Virus record (IMG/VR): IMGVR_UViG_3300030118_000146
Span: 33,115 to 55,779 of that record
From: a virus
Length of the DNA: 22,665 nt
Strand: one strand, 5' to 3'
The notes under the pieces are model-generated. The model was not told the DNA's origin and did no database searches. It worked only from the letters and a program-made list of their open reading frames with translations. The stretch's first letter is position 1; each line of letters starts with the position of its first letter. Of the stretch, positions 7,795-14,147 are shown one piece after another. The position numbers and the translations under genes were made by a program.

Positions 7795-8694
7795 TCACTC
7801 TCCTTGTTGGCACTTGTATGTGCTTATATCATGCATGTGACGTGCTGTCAATGCATAATCTGCACTGGCAAAAGTATTTTTCATGTATGGTTTAACTGAC
7901 TGTGGGTTACTATGTCCTGTAACCGACATGATTTGTGCCATACCGACACCTGCTTCTACCATTTCAGTTGTACCTGTCCTACGTAAGTCCATCAACCGTA
8001 TCTCCTCAGACAGCCCTGCAAGCCTCATCACTTGCCGCCCTGCTTTGGACAGTCTATCTATACTGTATGGATGATAAACGCCACCAGAGGGGCGTGGACG
8101 AGGAGCAACGTATTGTTGAAAGCCGAAGTCATCCTTCTGCTGCGCCAGCATCTCTGTCAGGTCATCACTGATAGGCAGTGTTACCTCTGCCCTACGCTTT
8201 GACTGTTCCAGATACAGCTTCTGCTTGTCCAAGTCTACAACATCCCATGTAAGCAATCGCATGTCACCCAAACGCTGACACCACTCATATGCCATGTGGA
8301 CTATCAGCCCAATGTTACGATAGGCAAAGTCACCATAACAGAATGACAGGAACTTCTGTATATCATCCTCTGTCCATACAACCTTGCGTTGTTTAGGTGA
8401 TTTACGCTTGATGTTAGCAAACGGATTGGCAGTAGCATACTCCATCTCCATTGCATACCTGTACACAAGTGATGACACAGTACACACGTGATTGGCAAAC
8501 GTGATGCCACGCTTTACCCATTCTTCATATGCGTGTTTGGCTTGCTTGCTCGTCACTTCGTTGTACAACTCGTTGCCAAACTCACCGACCAGCACGTTGA
8601 GAAAGTATTGATAGTCTTTCTTAGACTTCTCTCTCAACATACTGAAATCGTTGGAAGAATAGTATGTCAATACTAAATCTTCTACCGTCTTCAT
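7795..8694 (-). CDS. Tyrosine recombinase/integrase with unusual box II, 299 aa
   Basis: An N-terminal SAM-like core-binding region (about 1-100) is followed by a catalytic domain. The catalytic residues I see are Arg141 (QRLGDMRLLTW), a candidate Lys166, Arg238 (LMDLRRTGTTE), His261 (TGHSNPQS) and the nucleophile Tyr270 (VKPYMKN). The box II HxxR motif reads MDLR, so its His is replaced by Met. The gene overlaps the DUF932 gene as ATGA and carries the ribosome site of primase, so it is transcribed with the replication genes. It could integrate the phage DNA or resolve multimers. No tRNA-like attachment site is visible. Confidence 0.92.
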   Translation of the reverse strand: MKTVEDLVLTYYSSNDFSMLREKSKKDYQYFLNVLVGEFGNELYNEVTSKQAKHAYEEWVKRGITFANHVCTVSSLVYRYAMEMEYATANPFANIKRKSPKQRKVVWTEDDIQKFLSFCYGDFAYRNIGLIVHMAYEWCQRLGDMRLLTWDVVDLDKQKLYLEQSKRRAEVTLPISDDLTEMLAQQKDDFGFQQYVAPRPRPSGGVYHPYSIDRLSKAGRQVMRLAGLSEEIRLMDLRRTGTTEMVEAGVGMAQIMSVTGHSNPQSVKPYMKNTFASADYALTARHMHDISTYKCQQGE

Positions 8695-9539
8695 GCTGCA
8701 ATCAACTCCTTGAATGGCTTGCTTTCAATCCACTGTGACACCTTGTTCTCACGCTGGAACATAGACACAGCACTTGTATCTTTGCCAGTGCAGCGAAGAC
8801 TGAAACCATTACGTTCATCAGCATAGCTGGCATAGTTAGTAAAGGCAGAGTACAATGCCCAGACATTCTGTCCACGCATACTCGCCTCTTGATTGTATAA
8901 CCCAAACATTTTCTCTGCCATCCGGTCAGACTTCAGCAGGGTATCAAGCATAGCTTTTACATCACCTCTGTATAGAGGCTTGTTAGCCCAGCCTTGCAGA
9001 CGCTCTGACTGTGCATAGAATGACTGCGTAGACTCTCGTAGGTCACGGATGAACCTGTCCATAGTAAAGTTAGCAGTGTTCTTTCTACGTACCTTGTCAT
9101 GCTCACCACGAATCATCCCATTGGTGCAGAAGAAATCAATAGCACCAAAGAATGTCTGGTTGGAACAGCTACCATCAACACCATGCAAAGCAATGATACG
9201 CTGTGCAATAGTCGTGCTGTGTTTGTCTGTCTCAATACGAGCAGTCACATTAGGCAGGGTCATGTCAAGCATAGCCCATGCATTCTGACGGGCAGACCGC
9301 CACTTCATGTTCATGTCCTCACACTGAGCCGCACCCAAGTTCTCAGTCACAGTGTCATGGACACCCTCAAAGAACTCTGTGTGTGATGCACAGTTGAATG
9401 TGTCACCTACGACACCAATGTACTCACCAGAAGCACCATTTATTACATACTTCTTGTCTCTCACTTTTGTAGGCTCAAACTCTACAGTAAAGTCTAGGTA
9501 TTCAGGAATCATGTCCTGCATTGGAATATCAAACGGCAT
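8691..9539 (-). CDS. DUF932 (DUF945-type) phage/plasmid-like protein, 282 aa
   Basis: The features of the phage/plasmid-like DUF932 family are visible: YIGVVGDTFNCASHTEFFEG near 40-59, then TIAQRIIALHGVDGSCSNQT and FFCTNGMIRG, and the C-terminal WALYSAFTNYASYADERNG. Members are widespread in phages and plasmids; their biochemical role is not established. It is the first gene of the replication block. AAGGAG lies 7 bases before the ATG, and the start follows a short non-coding gap of 53 bases after the small genes to its right. Confidence 0.86.
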   Translation of the reverse strand: MPFDIPMQDMIPEYLDFTVEFEPTKVRDKKYVINGASGEYIGVVGDTFNCASHTEFFEGVHDTVTENLGAAQCEDMNMKWRSARQNAWAMLDMTLPNVTARIETDKHSTTIAQRIIALHGVDGSCSNQTFFGAIDFFCTNGMIRGEHDKVRRKNTANFTMDRFIRDLRESTQSFYAQSERLQGWANKPLYRGDVKAMLDTLLKSDRMAEKMFGLYNQEASMRGQNVWALYSAFTNYASYADERNGFSLRCTGKDTSAVSMFQRENKVSQWIESKPFKELIAA

Positions 9540-9592
9540 ATCTTATCTCCTTCTGTTTGTTAAATGTCAACTGATAGTTAGTTGTATATGAT

Positions 9593-9826
9593 TTATTCGT
9601 CATCGTCAAGTTCTTCAAGTACATAGTCTGCGTAATACTTTGGTCTGCCCTCATCATCCATCTGAGGCACAAACTTCATCACTCTGTGTAGTAAACATTC
9701 AATTTTTTCTAGCTTACCTACATCAGACATCCATAAATCAGTACACTCATGTAATGTCTGAACTATATTCTTCAAGTCGTTGTGAGCATTAAGAAACTCA
9801 ACTCTTTCTTCGTGTGTTATGTTCAT
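9593..9826 (-). CDS. Hypothetical helical protein, 77 aa
   Basis: The protein is mostly helical (MNITHEERVEFLNAHNDLKN) with an acidic end, YVLEELDDDE. GGAG lies 9 bases before the ATG at 9826, inside the end of the upstream gene, which it overlaps by 4 bases. I see no cysteine motif or membrane segment and do not recognise the family. Confidence 0.78.
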   Translation of the reverse strand: MNITHEERVEFLNAHNDLKNIVQTLHECTDLWMSDVGKLEKIECLLHRVMKFVPQMDDEGRPKYYADYVLEELDDDE

Positions 9827-10326
9827 GCTACTTCTCCTTTCATCCAGTTAGGCATACTACGTCCTTTGTTATACCTTGCGAACTTCATCTTGTCAACTGT
9901 GTAGAACGCACGATATGCTTCGATAGGCCACGGCTCATCTGTCTTCAAGTCATCATGACCACTGAAGCATTGTGGATGTGATGTCAATGCACCTTCAGGT
10001 ATCAGGTGTCTTGCATTCCACAATGAACCCCAATGCTTGCTTGCCCCATGTATCTTGTCGTATCGCCAGTTGTAGTCACGCAACATGGCATCATATAACT
10101 TGAAGGCAAAGGTGTAGTTCGCTCGTGTCTCCATTGCCCACAGTGTGCAAGGATGCTTCTGATGCACAGGCTTGTATAACTCACAGGCTTCTGCATAGTC
10201 AGGGGCATGATGCCATACGCTAGTGCATAACATCTGTGCTTCTTCCAGCGGCATCTTCACAATGTGTTGGTCGCATAATGACTTGGCTATTGCATCAGGG
10301 TGATGCTCAATCAAAAATCTATTCAT
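9823..10326 (-). CDS. Conserved marine-phage protein of unknown function, 167 aa
   Basis: The protein has a recognisable pattern that I recall from many marine phages: an N-terminal NRFLIEHHPDAIAKSLCDQH, then IVKMPLEEAQMLCTSVWH, HPCTLWAMETRANYTFAFKL and a C-terminal WPIEAYRAFYTVDKMKFARY. It is rich in His, Trp and Cys in fixed places, which suggests an enzyme or metal site. Some database entries for similar proteins speak of pyrimidine-dimer glycosylase, but I cannot support that from the residues here. It overlaps both neighbours. Confidence 0.85.
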   Translation of the reverse strand: MNRFLIEHHPDAIAKSLCDQHIVKMPLEEAQMLCTSVWHHAPDYAEACELYKPVHQKHPCTLWAMETRANYTFAFKLYDAMLRDYNWRYDKIHGASKHWGSLWNARHLIPEGALTSHPQCFSGHDDLKTDEPWPIEAYRAFYTVDKMKFARYNKGRSMPNWMKGEVA

Positions 10327-10543
10327 CTGTACACTCCTTTTTACCTGCGCAATCCGTTGGATAGCATTGGATTAATACTTTGTAATATTCATTGTTACTT
10401 TCATGACTCCACATCTCTTCGTGTGCAAAAAACTCACATTGCTCTTGATTAAAGGTGTGTCTAAAAATAGATTGATTGCCAACAAACTCCCACTCCACAC
10501 CTGTATGTCCCCACATACTTATGACTAGAACAAACTCTTTCAT
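10319..10543 (-). CDS. Hypothetical protein, 74 aa
   Basis: The 74-residue product begins MKEFVLVISMWGHTGVEWEF, contains FRHTFNQEQCEFFAHEEMWS and ends with three cysteines in IQCYPTDCAGKKEC. It looks like a small beta-alpha protein. The start overlaps the previous stop as ATGA, and the end overlaps the next start by 8 bases, so it is part of one transcript. Family unknown to me. Confidence 0.78.
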   Translation of the reverse strand: MKEFVLVISMWGHTGVEWEFVGNQSIFRHTFNQEQCEFFAHEEMWSHESNNEYYKVLIQCYPTDCAGKKECTDE

Positions 10544-10686
10544 CCCATTATCCTTTCTATAATCCCAACTATAGCTACATAAAACATGTAACCAAACGCA
10601 GACCAGATTACAATGAACCCGACAATGCTGGTGTCACAGTAGCCATAGTCATCCTTTAATCCTAGCTTTCTCAATAGTTTATCCAT
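10540..10686 (-). CDS. Small single-span membrane protein, 48 aa
   Basis: The frame encodes 48 residues: a charged start MDKLLRKLGLKDDYGYCDTS, then a hydrophobic segment IVGFIVIWSAFGYMFYVAIV and a short tail. It probably spans the inner membrane once. It overlaps the neighbours on both sides (ATGA with the next gene, 8 bases with the previous one) and a GAGAAAGAA-type purine run precedes the ATG. Function unknown. Confidence 0.72.
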   Translation of the reverse strand: MDKLLRKLGLKDDYGYCDTSIVGFIVIWSAFGYMFYVAIVGIIERIMG

Positions 10687-10825
10687 CTTGTTCTTTCTCC
10701 TTTAGTTTTCTCTTGCCATCCTGCCACCACTGAATCCGTGCCTTGATAGCTTCTTCTTCGCAAGGGCCACAGGTATGAGTTAGTCTGCCACGCTCATCGT
10801 ATGTGCAGTCTTCGCACTTACTCAT
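10679..10825 (-). CDS. Small putative zinc-ribbon protein, 48 aa
   Basis: Two CxxC pairs, CEDC at 4-7 and CGPC at 19-22, lie at the start, followed by a basic helix (KARIQWWQDGKRKLKEKEQ). The pairs could hold one zinc ion. It overlaps the membrane-protein genes on both sides by 8 bases each. A DNA, RNA or protein contact role is possible but not shown. Confidence 0.72.
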   Translation of the reverse strand: MSKCEDCTYDERGRLTHTCGPCEEEAIKARIQWWQDGKRKLKEKEQDG

Positions 10826-11099
10826 GCTCTCCACCTGCACCCCGGCCTAGTCCACCGAAATACTGTGGCCTACGCTTGGCTGTCTCGAATACACCTGCTG
10901 TGATAAACACGCCAGCTATTAGTAGTGCATGGATAGCGGCACTGATACCAAAGGCAACAACGCTACCCAGATACATACTGAATATGATGCACCACATCCA
11001 TGCCAACACTTGCATAATCATGTGCCGTGTATTCATGTCAGGTATGTTACGCAGTGGGTTGTGTCTGCTGTCCATGATTAGTTTGTATAAATTAGTCAT
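10818..11099 (-). CDS. Conserved phage membrane protein, 93 aa
   Basis: After MTNLYKLIMDSRHNPLRNIP come two hydrophobic stretches: MIMQVLAWMWCIIFSMYLGS and the segment around VVAFGISAAIHALLIAGVFI, then a loop FETAKRRPQYFGG and a Gly-rich tail. The DSRxNPLR...QVLAWMW pattern recurs in marine phage proteins I have seen; function is unknown. CAGGAG stands 7 bases before the ATG at 11099. Two ATG codons further upstream are too close to or above that site. Confidence 0.82.
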   Translation of the reverse strand: MTNLYKLIMDSRHNPLRNIPDMNTRHMIMQVLAWMWCIIFSMYLGSVVAFGISAAIHALLIAGVFITAGVFETAKRRPQYFGGLGRGAGGEHE

Positions 11100-11262
11100 T
11101 GTCATTCTCCTGCATAAACGCATCAAGGCTGTCTGCTTTTGCTACTTCGGTGTAATGATGAAACATCTCATCATATGCAAAGCGCAATAGTGTTTCCATA
11201 TCCCAATCATCTACACATTTCACGCAAGCATTTTGTATTTGTTCATCTGTATATTTAGTCAT
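11092..11262 (-). CDS. Hypothetical helical protein, 56 aa
   Basis: The 56-residue product starts MTKYTDEQIQNACVKCVDDW, has a CVKC pair, and is otherwise helical and acidic (YDEMFHHYTEVAKADSLDAF). AAGGAG is well placed before the ATG. It overlaps the next gene start by 8 bases. The family is unknown to me. Confidence 0.72.
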   Translation of the reverse strand: MTKYTDEQIQNACVKCVDDWDMETLLRFAYDEMFHHYTEVAKADSLDAFMQENDND

Positions 11263-11386
11263 CTGTTTTCTCCTTACGCTTTATCTCATTGTTACAAACA
11301 TAACATACCAGCTTGTGTGCATACAGCAACCATTCTACAGGTATGTACATCACATTTTTGCAATGCTCACAGGTATGTTTAGTCAT
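11255..11386 (-). CDS. Small putative zinc-ribbon protein, 43 aa
   Basis: CEHC at 6-9 and CYVC at 28-31, 18 residues apart, form a likely zinc ribbon, with a basic and then acidic tail ending KEKTDD. The stop overlaps the next start as ATGACTAA. GGAAG precedes the ATG at 11386 by about 8 bases. It is one of three or four tiny Cys-pair proteins in this block. Confidence 0.72.
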   Translation of the reverse strand: MTKHTCEHCKNVMYIPVEWLLYAHKLVCYVCNNEIKRKEKTDD

Positions 11387-11660
11387 AGATTTTGCTTCCA
11401 TCATTCTTCTCTGTCAATATCCAACTGTACTCACAATTAGTCTGCCAATTATCATTAATCCATTCACACTCGTAGGCTGTACAGACAAATTCACCTGTAT
11501 CTTCATCTACCCAAGCGTTCATGTCAAACATTCTGTTACCTATCTGTATGCCATACCAATCTTCATCACAGCAATTTGCCATGTCTTGAAGAATAACTGC
11601 GTCATAGTAGGCTGTAAGATATCCTCTCTCATATCCTGTCAGTGCTAGATTTTTAGTCAT
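11379..11660 (-). CDS. Hypothetical acidic protein, 93 aa
   Basis: The product starts MTKNLALTGYERGYLTAYYD and continues with several Cys and Trp residues (MANCCDEDWYG, then VCTAYECEWINDNWQTNCEY). It is acidic and beta-like. The start codon lies inside the end of the upstream gene (ATGACTAA). Cysteines in CxxxxxxxC spacing could bind a metal, but no known motif is seen. Family unknown. Confidence 0.75.
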   Translation of the reverse strand: MTKNLALTGYERGYLTAYYDAVILQDMANCCDEDWYGIQIGNRMFDMNAWVDEDTGEFVCTAYECEWINDNWQTNCEYSWILTEKNDGSKIYD

Positions 11661-11832
11661 CTGTTATCTCCCGTACATTTTCCAACGTCCAATCGTGTCC
11701 ATCATCGACTTGAACCCACTCACTCATGTCATCTGTTTCCTTCGCTATAGCCCAAGCTGTATCCTCATCGGCTGCTTCAACAATTAGTCCATAGCCCACA
11801 TCCATTGTGGCAGTTACTTTGTATTTAGGCAT
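11653..11832 (-). CDS. Small acidic protein, 59 aa
   Basis: The pattern MPKYKVTATMDVGYGLIVEA followed by ADEDTAWAIAKE resembles small beta-beta-alpha proteins in which a strand pair is followed by a helix, such as the DpnD/PcfM type; this likeness is weak. AAGGAG lies 7 bases before ATG 11832, so I prefer it to the ATG at 11838. It ends TDD and overlaps the next start by 8 bases. Confidence 0.74.
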   Translation of the reverse strand: MPKYKVTATMDVGYGLIVEAADEDTAWAIAKETDDMSEWVQVDDGHDWTLENVREITDD

Positions 11833-11992
11833 CTTCATTCTCCTTGTTTGGGTAAATTATTTCAATCCATACGCCACAATCTTCGTTGGGGCAATCGTAG
11901 TTAGAACCCATAGAAAGTTCACCGTCACTATCCTCTAACATATCATAGTCACCTCTCCAAATAAGTTCTGTGTTACATATTGGACATTTCAT
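11825..11992 (-). CDS. Small zinc-ribbon protein, 55 aa
   Basis: CPIC at 3-6 and CPNEDC at 34-39 make a zinc-ribbon pattern, with a variable acidic middle (YDMLEDSDGELSMGSNY) between them. It overlaps the next gene by 8 bases, and its start overlaps the end of a tiny membrane protein as ATGA. It may bind nucleic acid or RNA polymerase, as many phage zinc ribbons do; this is a guess from the fold only. Confidence 0.77.
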   Translation of the reverse strand: MKCPICNTELIWRGDYDMLEDSDGELSMGSNYDCPNEDCGVWIEIIYPNKENEDA

Positions 11993-12081
11993 CTGTCTCT
12001 CCATCCTATGTATAGCATTATAAATATACCTGTCAGGTATGTCAACAATAGTCCTATGTTAAATATCTCTGCACCTGTCAT
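11989..12081 (-). CDS. Very small single-span membrane protein, 30 aa
   Basis: Three ATG codons follow GAGGAG; the third, at 12081, is best spaced at 7 bases. The peptide is MTGAEIFNIGLLLTYLTG followed by IFIMLYIGWRDR, a single hydrophobic helix with a charged end. It overlaps the gene to its right by 23 bases and the zinc-ribbon gene to its left as ATGA. The good ribosome site and coupling support it despite its size. Confidence 0.6.
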   Translation of the reverse strand: MTGAEIFNIGLLLTYLTGIFIMLYIGWRDR

Positions 12082-12226
12082 CATCATTCTCCTCATCAAC
12101 CAAAAAATGCACGACAAAAAGACCTTCTTCGTCTCTGCCGTATTCTGCATATATTTTGTTTTTCTCTATAAAACTTGTTACGAGTTGCTCAACTTTAGAG
12201 CGAGGCAGTATTTTATATTCACTCAT
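12059..12226 (-). CDS. Hypothetical acidic protein, 55 aa
   Basis: The 55-residue product starts MSEYKILPRSKVEQLVTSFI, continues with EKNKIYAEYGRDEEGLFVVH and has an acidic end (DEENDDDRCRDI). It overlaps the upstream gene by 8 bases and contains the ribosome site of the tiny membrane protein. No known motif is seen. Confidence 0.72.
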   Translation of the reverse strand: MSEYKILPRSKVEQLVTSFIEKNKIYAEYGRDEEGLFVVHFLVDEENDDDRCRDI

Positions 12227-12452
12227 CATATGTATCCTTTACAAATAGTTCATGTGGTATTCTATCCCACTCATTCCGACTCATGCGGAACTTGATAAGT
12301 TCAATGGGTATACAAACTCGCACCCACTTTCTACCTACCACAGCCCACACAAGTCGAGTGCCACAACGAGGCCACTTCACATTGTACAAGTCTACCCTGT
12401 ACAGCTTGGCCTTAGACCATGTAGCTTCCACAGGTCTGGGTGTACTAGTCAT
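12219..12452 (-). CDS. Hypothetical basic protein, 77 aa
   Basis: The protein is basic and Trp-rich: MTSTPRPVEATWSKAKLYRV, then NVKWPRCGTRLVWAVVGRKW, ending with RIPHELFVKDTYDE. GGGAG lies 7 bases before the ATG at 12452. It overlaps both neighbours by 8 bases. A nucleic-acid-binding role would fit the charge, but I recognise no family. Confidence 0.76.
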   Translation of the reverse strand: MTSTPRPVEATWSKAKLYRVDLYNVKWPRCGTRLVWAVVGRKWVRVCIPIELIKFRMSRNEWDRIPHELFVKDTYDE

Positions 12453-12618
12453 AGTCAAACTCCCACCTTTTCTGTGCCAGCTTTACAGCTTCGTTATGTA
12501 CAAATTCCATATACTTTTCAACATCTTCTGCTGGCACAAGAGGGTTGTCCTTTAATATCTGGACATACGCCTCATCATACAAGCGTTCCATGATTTCATC
12601 ATTTTGCGCATTGCTCAT
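12445..12618 (-). CDS. Hypothetical acidic helical protein, 57 aa
   Basis: The product is acidic and helical (MSNAQNDEIMERLYDEAYVQ, then VEKYMEFVHNEAVKLAQKRW). AAGGAG precedes the ATG by 8 bases. The start shares one base with the upstream stop (TGATG) and the end overlaps the next gene by 8 bases. It could be a small inhibitor or adaptor, but there is no direct evidence. Confidence 0.74.
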   Translation of the reverse strand: MSNAQNDEIMERLYDEAYVQILKDNPLVPAEDVEKYMEFVHNEAVKLAQKRWEFDYD

Positions 12619-12791
12619 CAATCATACTCCTTCACATAGTCAAACTCAATGCGTGTGTCTGGGTGCATAGCTTGTGTCATGTCCAGTGCATACTCTACAG
12701 CATTTTCCCAGCCAGCTTCTTTTAGTGTGGCAGGGTGGACGTTTACACGCCCACGCTCTGCACCGATTGTTACTCCGACTTCCCAATACAT
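12618..12791 (-). CDS. Hypothetical protein, 57 aa
   Basis: The 57 residues (MYWEVGVTIGAERGRVNVHP, then ATLKEAGWENAVEYALDMTQ) suggest a strand followed by a helix, like a small beta-alpha domain. The ATG directly follows the stop of the gene to its right and AAGGTGG serves as ribosome site. TGATG couples it to the next gene. Unknown family. Confidence 0.74.
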   Translation of the reverse strand: MYWEVGVTIGAERGRVNVHPATLKEAGWENAVEYALDMTQAMHPDTRIEFDYVKEYD

Positions 12792-13175
12792 TTAAGCCAC
12801 CTTTTTTGCTTTGCCACGGCCTTGTCTAGCAAGGTCACGAAGATTGTTGATAGTTACACTGCCAATCTCTACAGTCACAGGCTTGTCTGTGTTCTTTCTA
12901 CGTACAGCCTTGCCCAATTCCTTGTGCATAGCGTCCAAGAAGATACCAGCAATAGCCTCTGTTGTGTACTGTAAGTAACCACCACAGTCAGCCTTTGCTT
13001 CACGAGCATACTTGAGCATGATGTTGTAGAAGTTGTAACGGCCTAGCTTCACGCCATGATACTGCTGATACAATGCCTCTACCTTAGACAGCTTATGCTC
13101 AATCTCTGGTGATGCAAGCACCTGTCCTGTCATACCTGTTGAACGCTGGTGAAATGTGATTGTTTGAATAGTCAT
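12792..13175 (-). CDS. Hypothetical basic protein, 127 aa
   Basis: The product starts MTIQTITFHQRSTGMTGQVL, has a helical middle (HKLSKVEALYQQYHGVKLGR) and ends in a Lys/Arg-rich tail DLARQGRGKAKKVA. AAAGGAG is well placed before the ATG. An AGTCCAACATTGGACT palindrome lies 24 bases upstream of the start codon, so it may be under control of its binding protein. I recognise no family; a DNA- or RNA-binding role is possible from the tail. Confidence 0.8.
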   Translation of the reverse strand: MTIQTITFHQRSTGMTGQVLASPEIEHKLSKVEALYQQYHGVKLGRYNFYNIMLKYAREAKADCGGYLQYTTEAIAGIFLDAMHKELGKAVRRKNTDKPVTVEIGSVTINNLRDLARQGRGKAKKVA

Positions 13176-13188
13176 AGTAATATCTCCT

Positions 13189-13623
13189 TTACTGTGTTAG
13201 TCCAACATTGGACTTGTTAGGGTTGCTTCTAATTGCCCACATACTAGGGCCGTTTGGCCCTTTACCTGCTGTGACAACGTAGGCATCTGTCACAGGTATC
13301 TCATCCTTTGCAGTCACAAAGCTGTCATACTTGTATGGATTGTATGTCACCTTCTCTGCACCTTTGAAAATGGTAGCAACACCATTATTCAAGCTGATAC
13401 GGCCTGTCACAAAGGCATGTACATTCTTTTTGCCCTCTCGCAGAACACGCTGTCTGCCACCTTGCCGGACAACAAACTTGGCATCAGCTATAGTGAAGCC
13501 TCTCATGTGTGTAACCACACGGCCTGTCTTGCAGTCCTGCACTGAATAGCACTTCTTGTGCAAGTTCCAATATACACGCACTCTCTGTGTGTAGCCGTCC
13601 TTATCCCATGTAAGTCTGTTCAT
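13189..13623 (-). CDS. Conserved phage protein of unknown function, 144 aa
   Basis: The N-terminal pattern QRVRVYWNLHKKCYSVQDCK and the stretch GGRQRVLREGKKNVHAFVTG, followed by VTYNPYKYDSFV, match a protein family common in phages of several kinds, all without known function. It looks beta-rich. Its last codons read Ser-Asn-Val-Gly-Leu across a copy of the 16-bp palindrome. The start overlaps the upstream stop as ATGA. Confidence 0.83.
   Translation of the reverse strand: MNRLTWDKDGYTQRVRVYWNLHKKCYSVQDCKTGRVVTHMRGFTIADAKFVVRQGGRQRVLREGKKNVHAFVTGRISLNNGVATIFKGAEKVTYNPYKYDSFVTAKDEIPVTDAYVVTAGKGPNGPSMWAIRSNPNKSNVGLTQ
13199..13214. promoter_or_regulatory. 16-bp palindrome copy 1, operator candidate
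   Basis: AGTCCAACATTGGACT, arms of 7 bases around a 2-base centre. It lies inside the last codons of the 144-aa gene and 24 bases upstream of the start of the 127-aa gene. It shares 21 bases (TTAGTCC...GGACTTGT) with copy 2. Confidence 0.75.
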
Positions 13624-13805
13624 AATACATTCTCCACTAAATATTTAGCCAATTCTCTTGCAGTCAGGTAGCCTACAGGCTCTTCCTGTCCATCAATCCA
13701 TACTTCACAGGTCTTACCTTTCTCGCCCATGATACCATCACCCTGCACAATAGACACCTGTCTACCGTCCTTTGTGACCAATAAAATCTGATTGTATTCA
13801 CGCAT
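13620..13805 (-). CDS. Hypothetical protein, 61 aa
   Basis: AGGAG stands 7 bases before the ATG at 13805, so I reject a GTG further upstream. The product is a small beta-rich protein: MREYNQILLVTKDGRQVSIV, then KTCEVWIDGQEEPVGYLTAR and a C-terminal helix. It overlaps the basic mini-protein upstream by 8 bases and the next gene as ATGA. Family unknown. Confidence 0.78.
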   Translation of the reverse strand: MREYNQILLVTKDGRQVSIVQGDGIMGEKGKTCEVWIDGQEEPVGYLTARELAKYLVENVL

Positions 13806-13908
13806 ACCATCTCTCCTGTGTTTCACGCTTTGCCTGTCGCATTACTTTGCGAGTACGCTTCCAATCATCACGCTTTGCTTTGCGTGGCTTAGTCTTTAGT
13901 GACTTCAT
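13798..13908 (-). CDS. Very small basic protein, 36 aa
   Basis: The frame encodes MKSLKTKPRKAKRDDWKRTR followed by KVMRQAKRETQERWYA: a strongly basic helix. It overlaps its neighbours by 20 and 8 bases and contains the ribosome site of the next gene. Its own ribosome site is weak (AAAAG). Such peptides could bind nucleic acid. It is too short for a firm call. Confidence 0.55.
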   Translation of the reverse strand: MKSLKTKPRKAKRDDWKRTRKVMRQAKRETQERWYA

Positions 13909-14041
13909 CTTTTCTAGCTTTATCTGCATTGTACTTGTCCTTTTTGCGATTGTACTTTTTCTTGTTAGGCACAGTCTGTGTAGCAGTCCTGCGTCTGTTC
14001 TGTGCCATGATACGAGCTACAGGATTTATACGTCTAATCAT
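13889..14041 (-). CDS. Small basic protein, 50 aa
   Basis: The product starts MIRRINPVARIMAQNRRRTA and continues TQTVPNKKKYNRKKDKYNAD; about a third of its residues are Lys or Arg. AAGGAG lies before the ATG at 14041. A palindrome copy sits 14 bases upstream and a TATACT box a little further, so a promoter with an operator probably starts here. It may bind nucleic acid; the family is not known to me. Confidence 0.72.
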   Translation of the reverse strand: MIRRINPVARIMAQNRRRTATQTVPNKKKYNRKKDKYNADKARKDEVTKD

Positions 14042-14054
14042 GTGTCAACTCCTT

Positions 14055-14070
14055 AGTCCAACATTGGACT
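14055..14070. promoter_or_regulatory. 16-bp palindrome copy 2, operator candidate
   Basis: AGTCCAACATTGGACT lies 14 bases before the start of the 50-aa basic protein. On the minus strand a TATACT box lies 6 bases upstream of it, so the site would cover the transcription start. A hairpin lies directly further upstream. Confidence 0.78.
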
Positions 14071-14077
14071 TGTCTAG

Positions 14078-14137
14078 TATACCTAAGTGATAAAACACTT
14101 TCATTAAACATTCAAGTGTTTTTTCACATAAGGTATA
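14078..14137. terminator. AT-rich hairpin between the GP88-like gene and the basic-protein gene
   Basis: Outer arms TATACCT (14078-14084) and AGGTATA (14131-14137) and inner arms AAAACACTT (14092-14100) and AAGTGTTTT (14114-14122) pair. Runs of T follow the inner stem on both strands, so it may end transcription from either side. It stands between the end of the 235-aa gene and the palindrome of the next one. Confidence 0.6.
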
Positions 14138-14147
14138 CATAAGAGGT

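Noticed and set aside
9540-9592. TTGACA on the minus strand before the DUF932 gene as a promoter
   Set aside because: The only -10-like box at the right distance would overlap the ribosome site, placing the transcript start at the start codon.
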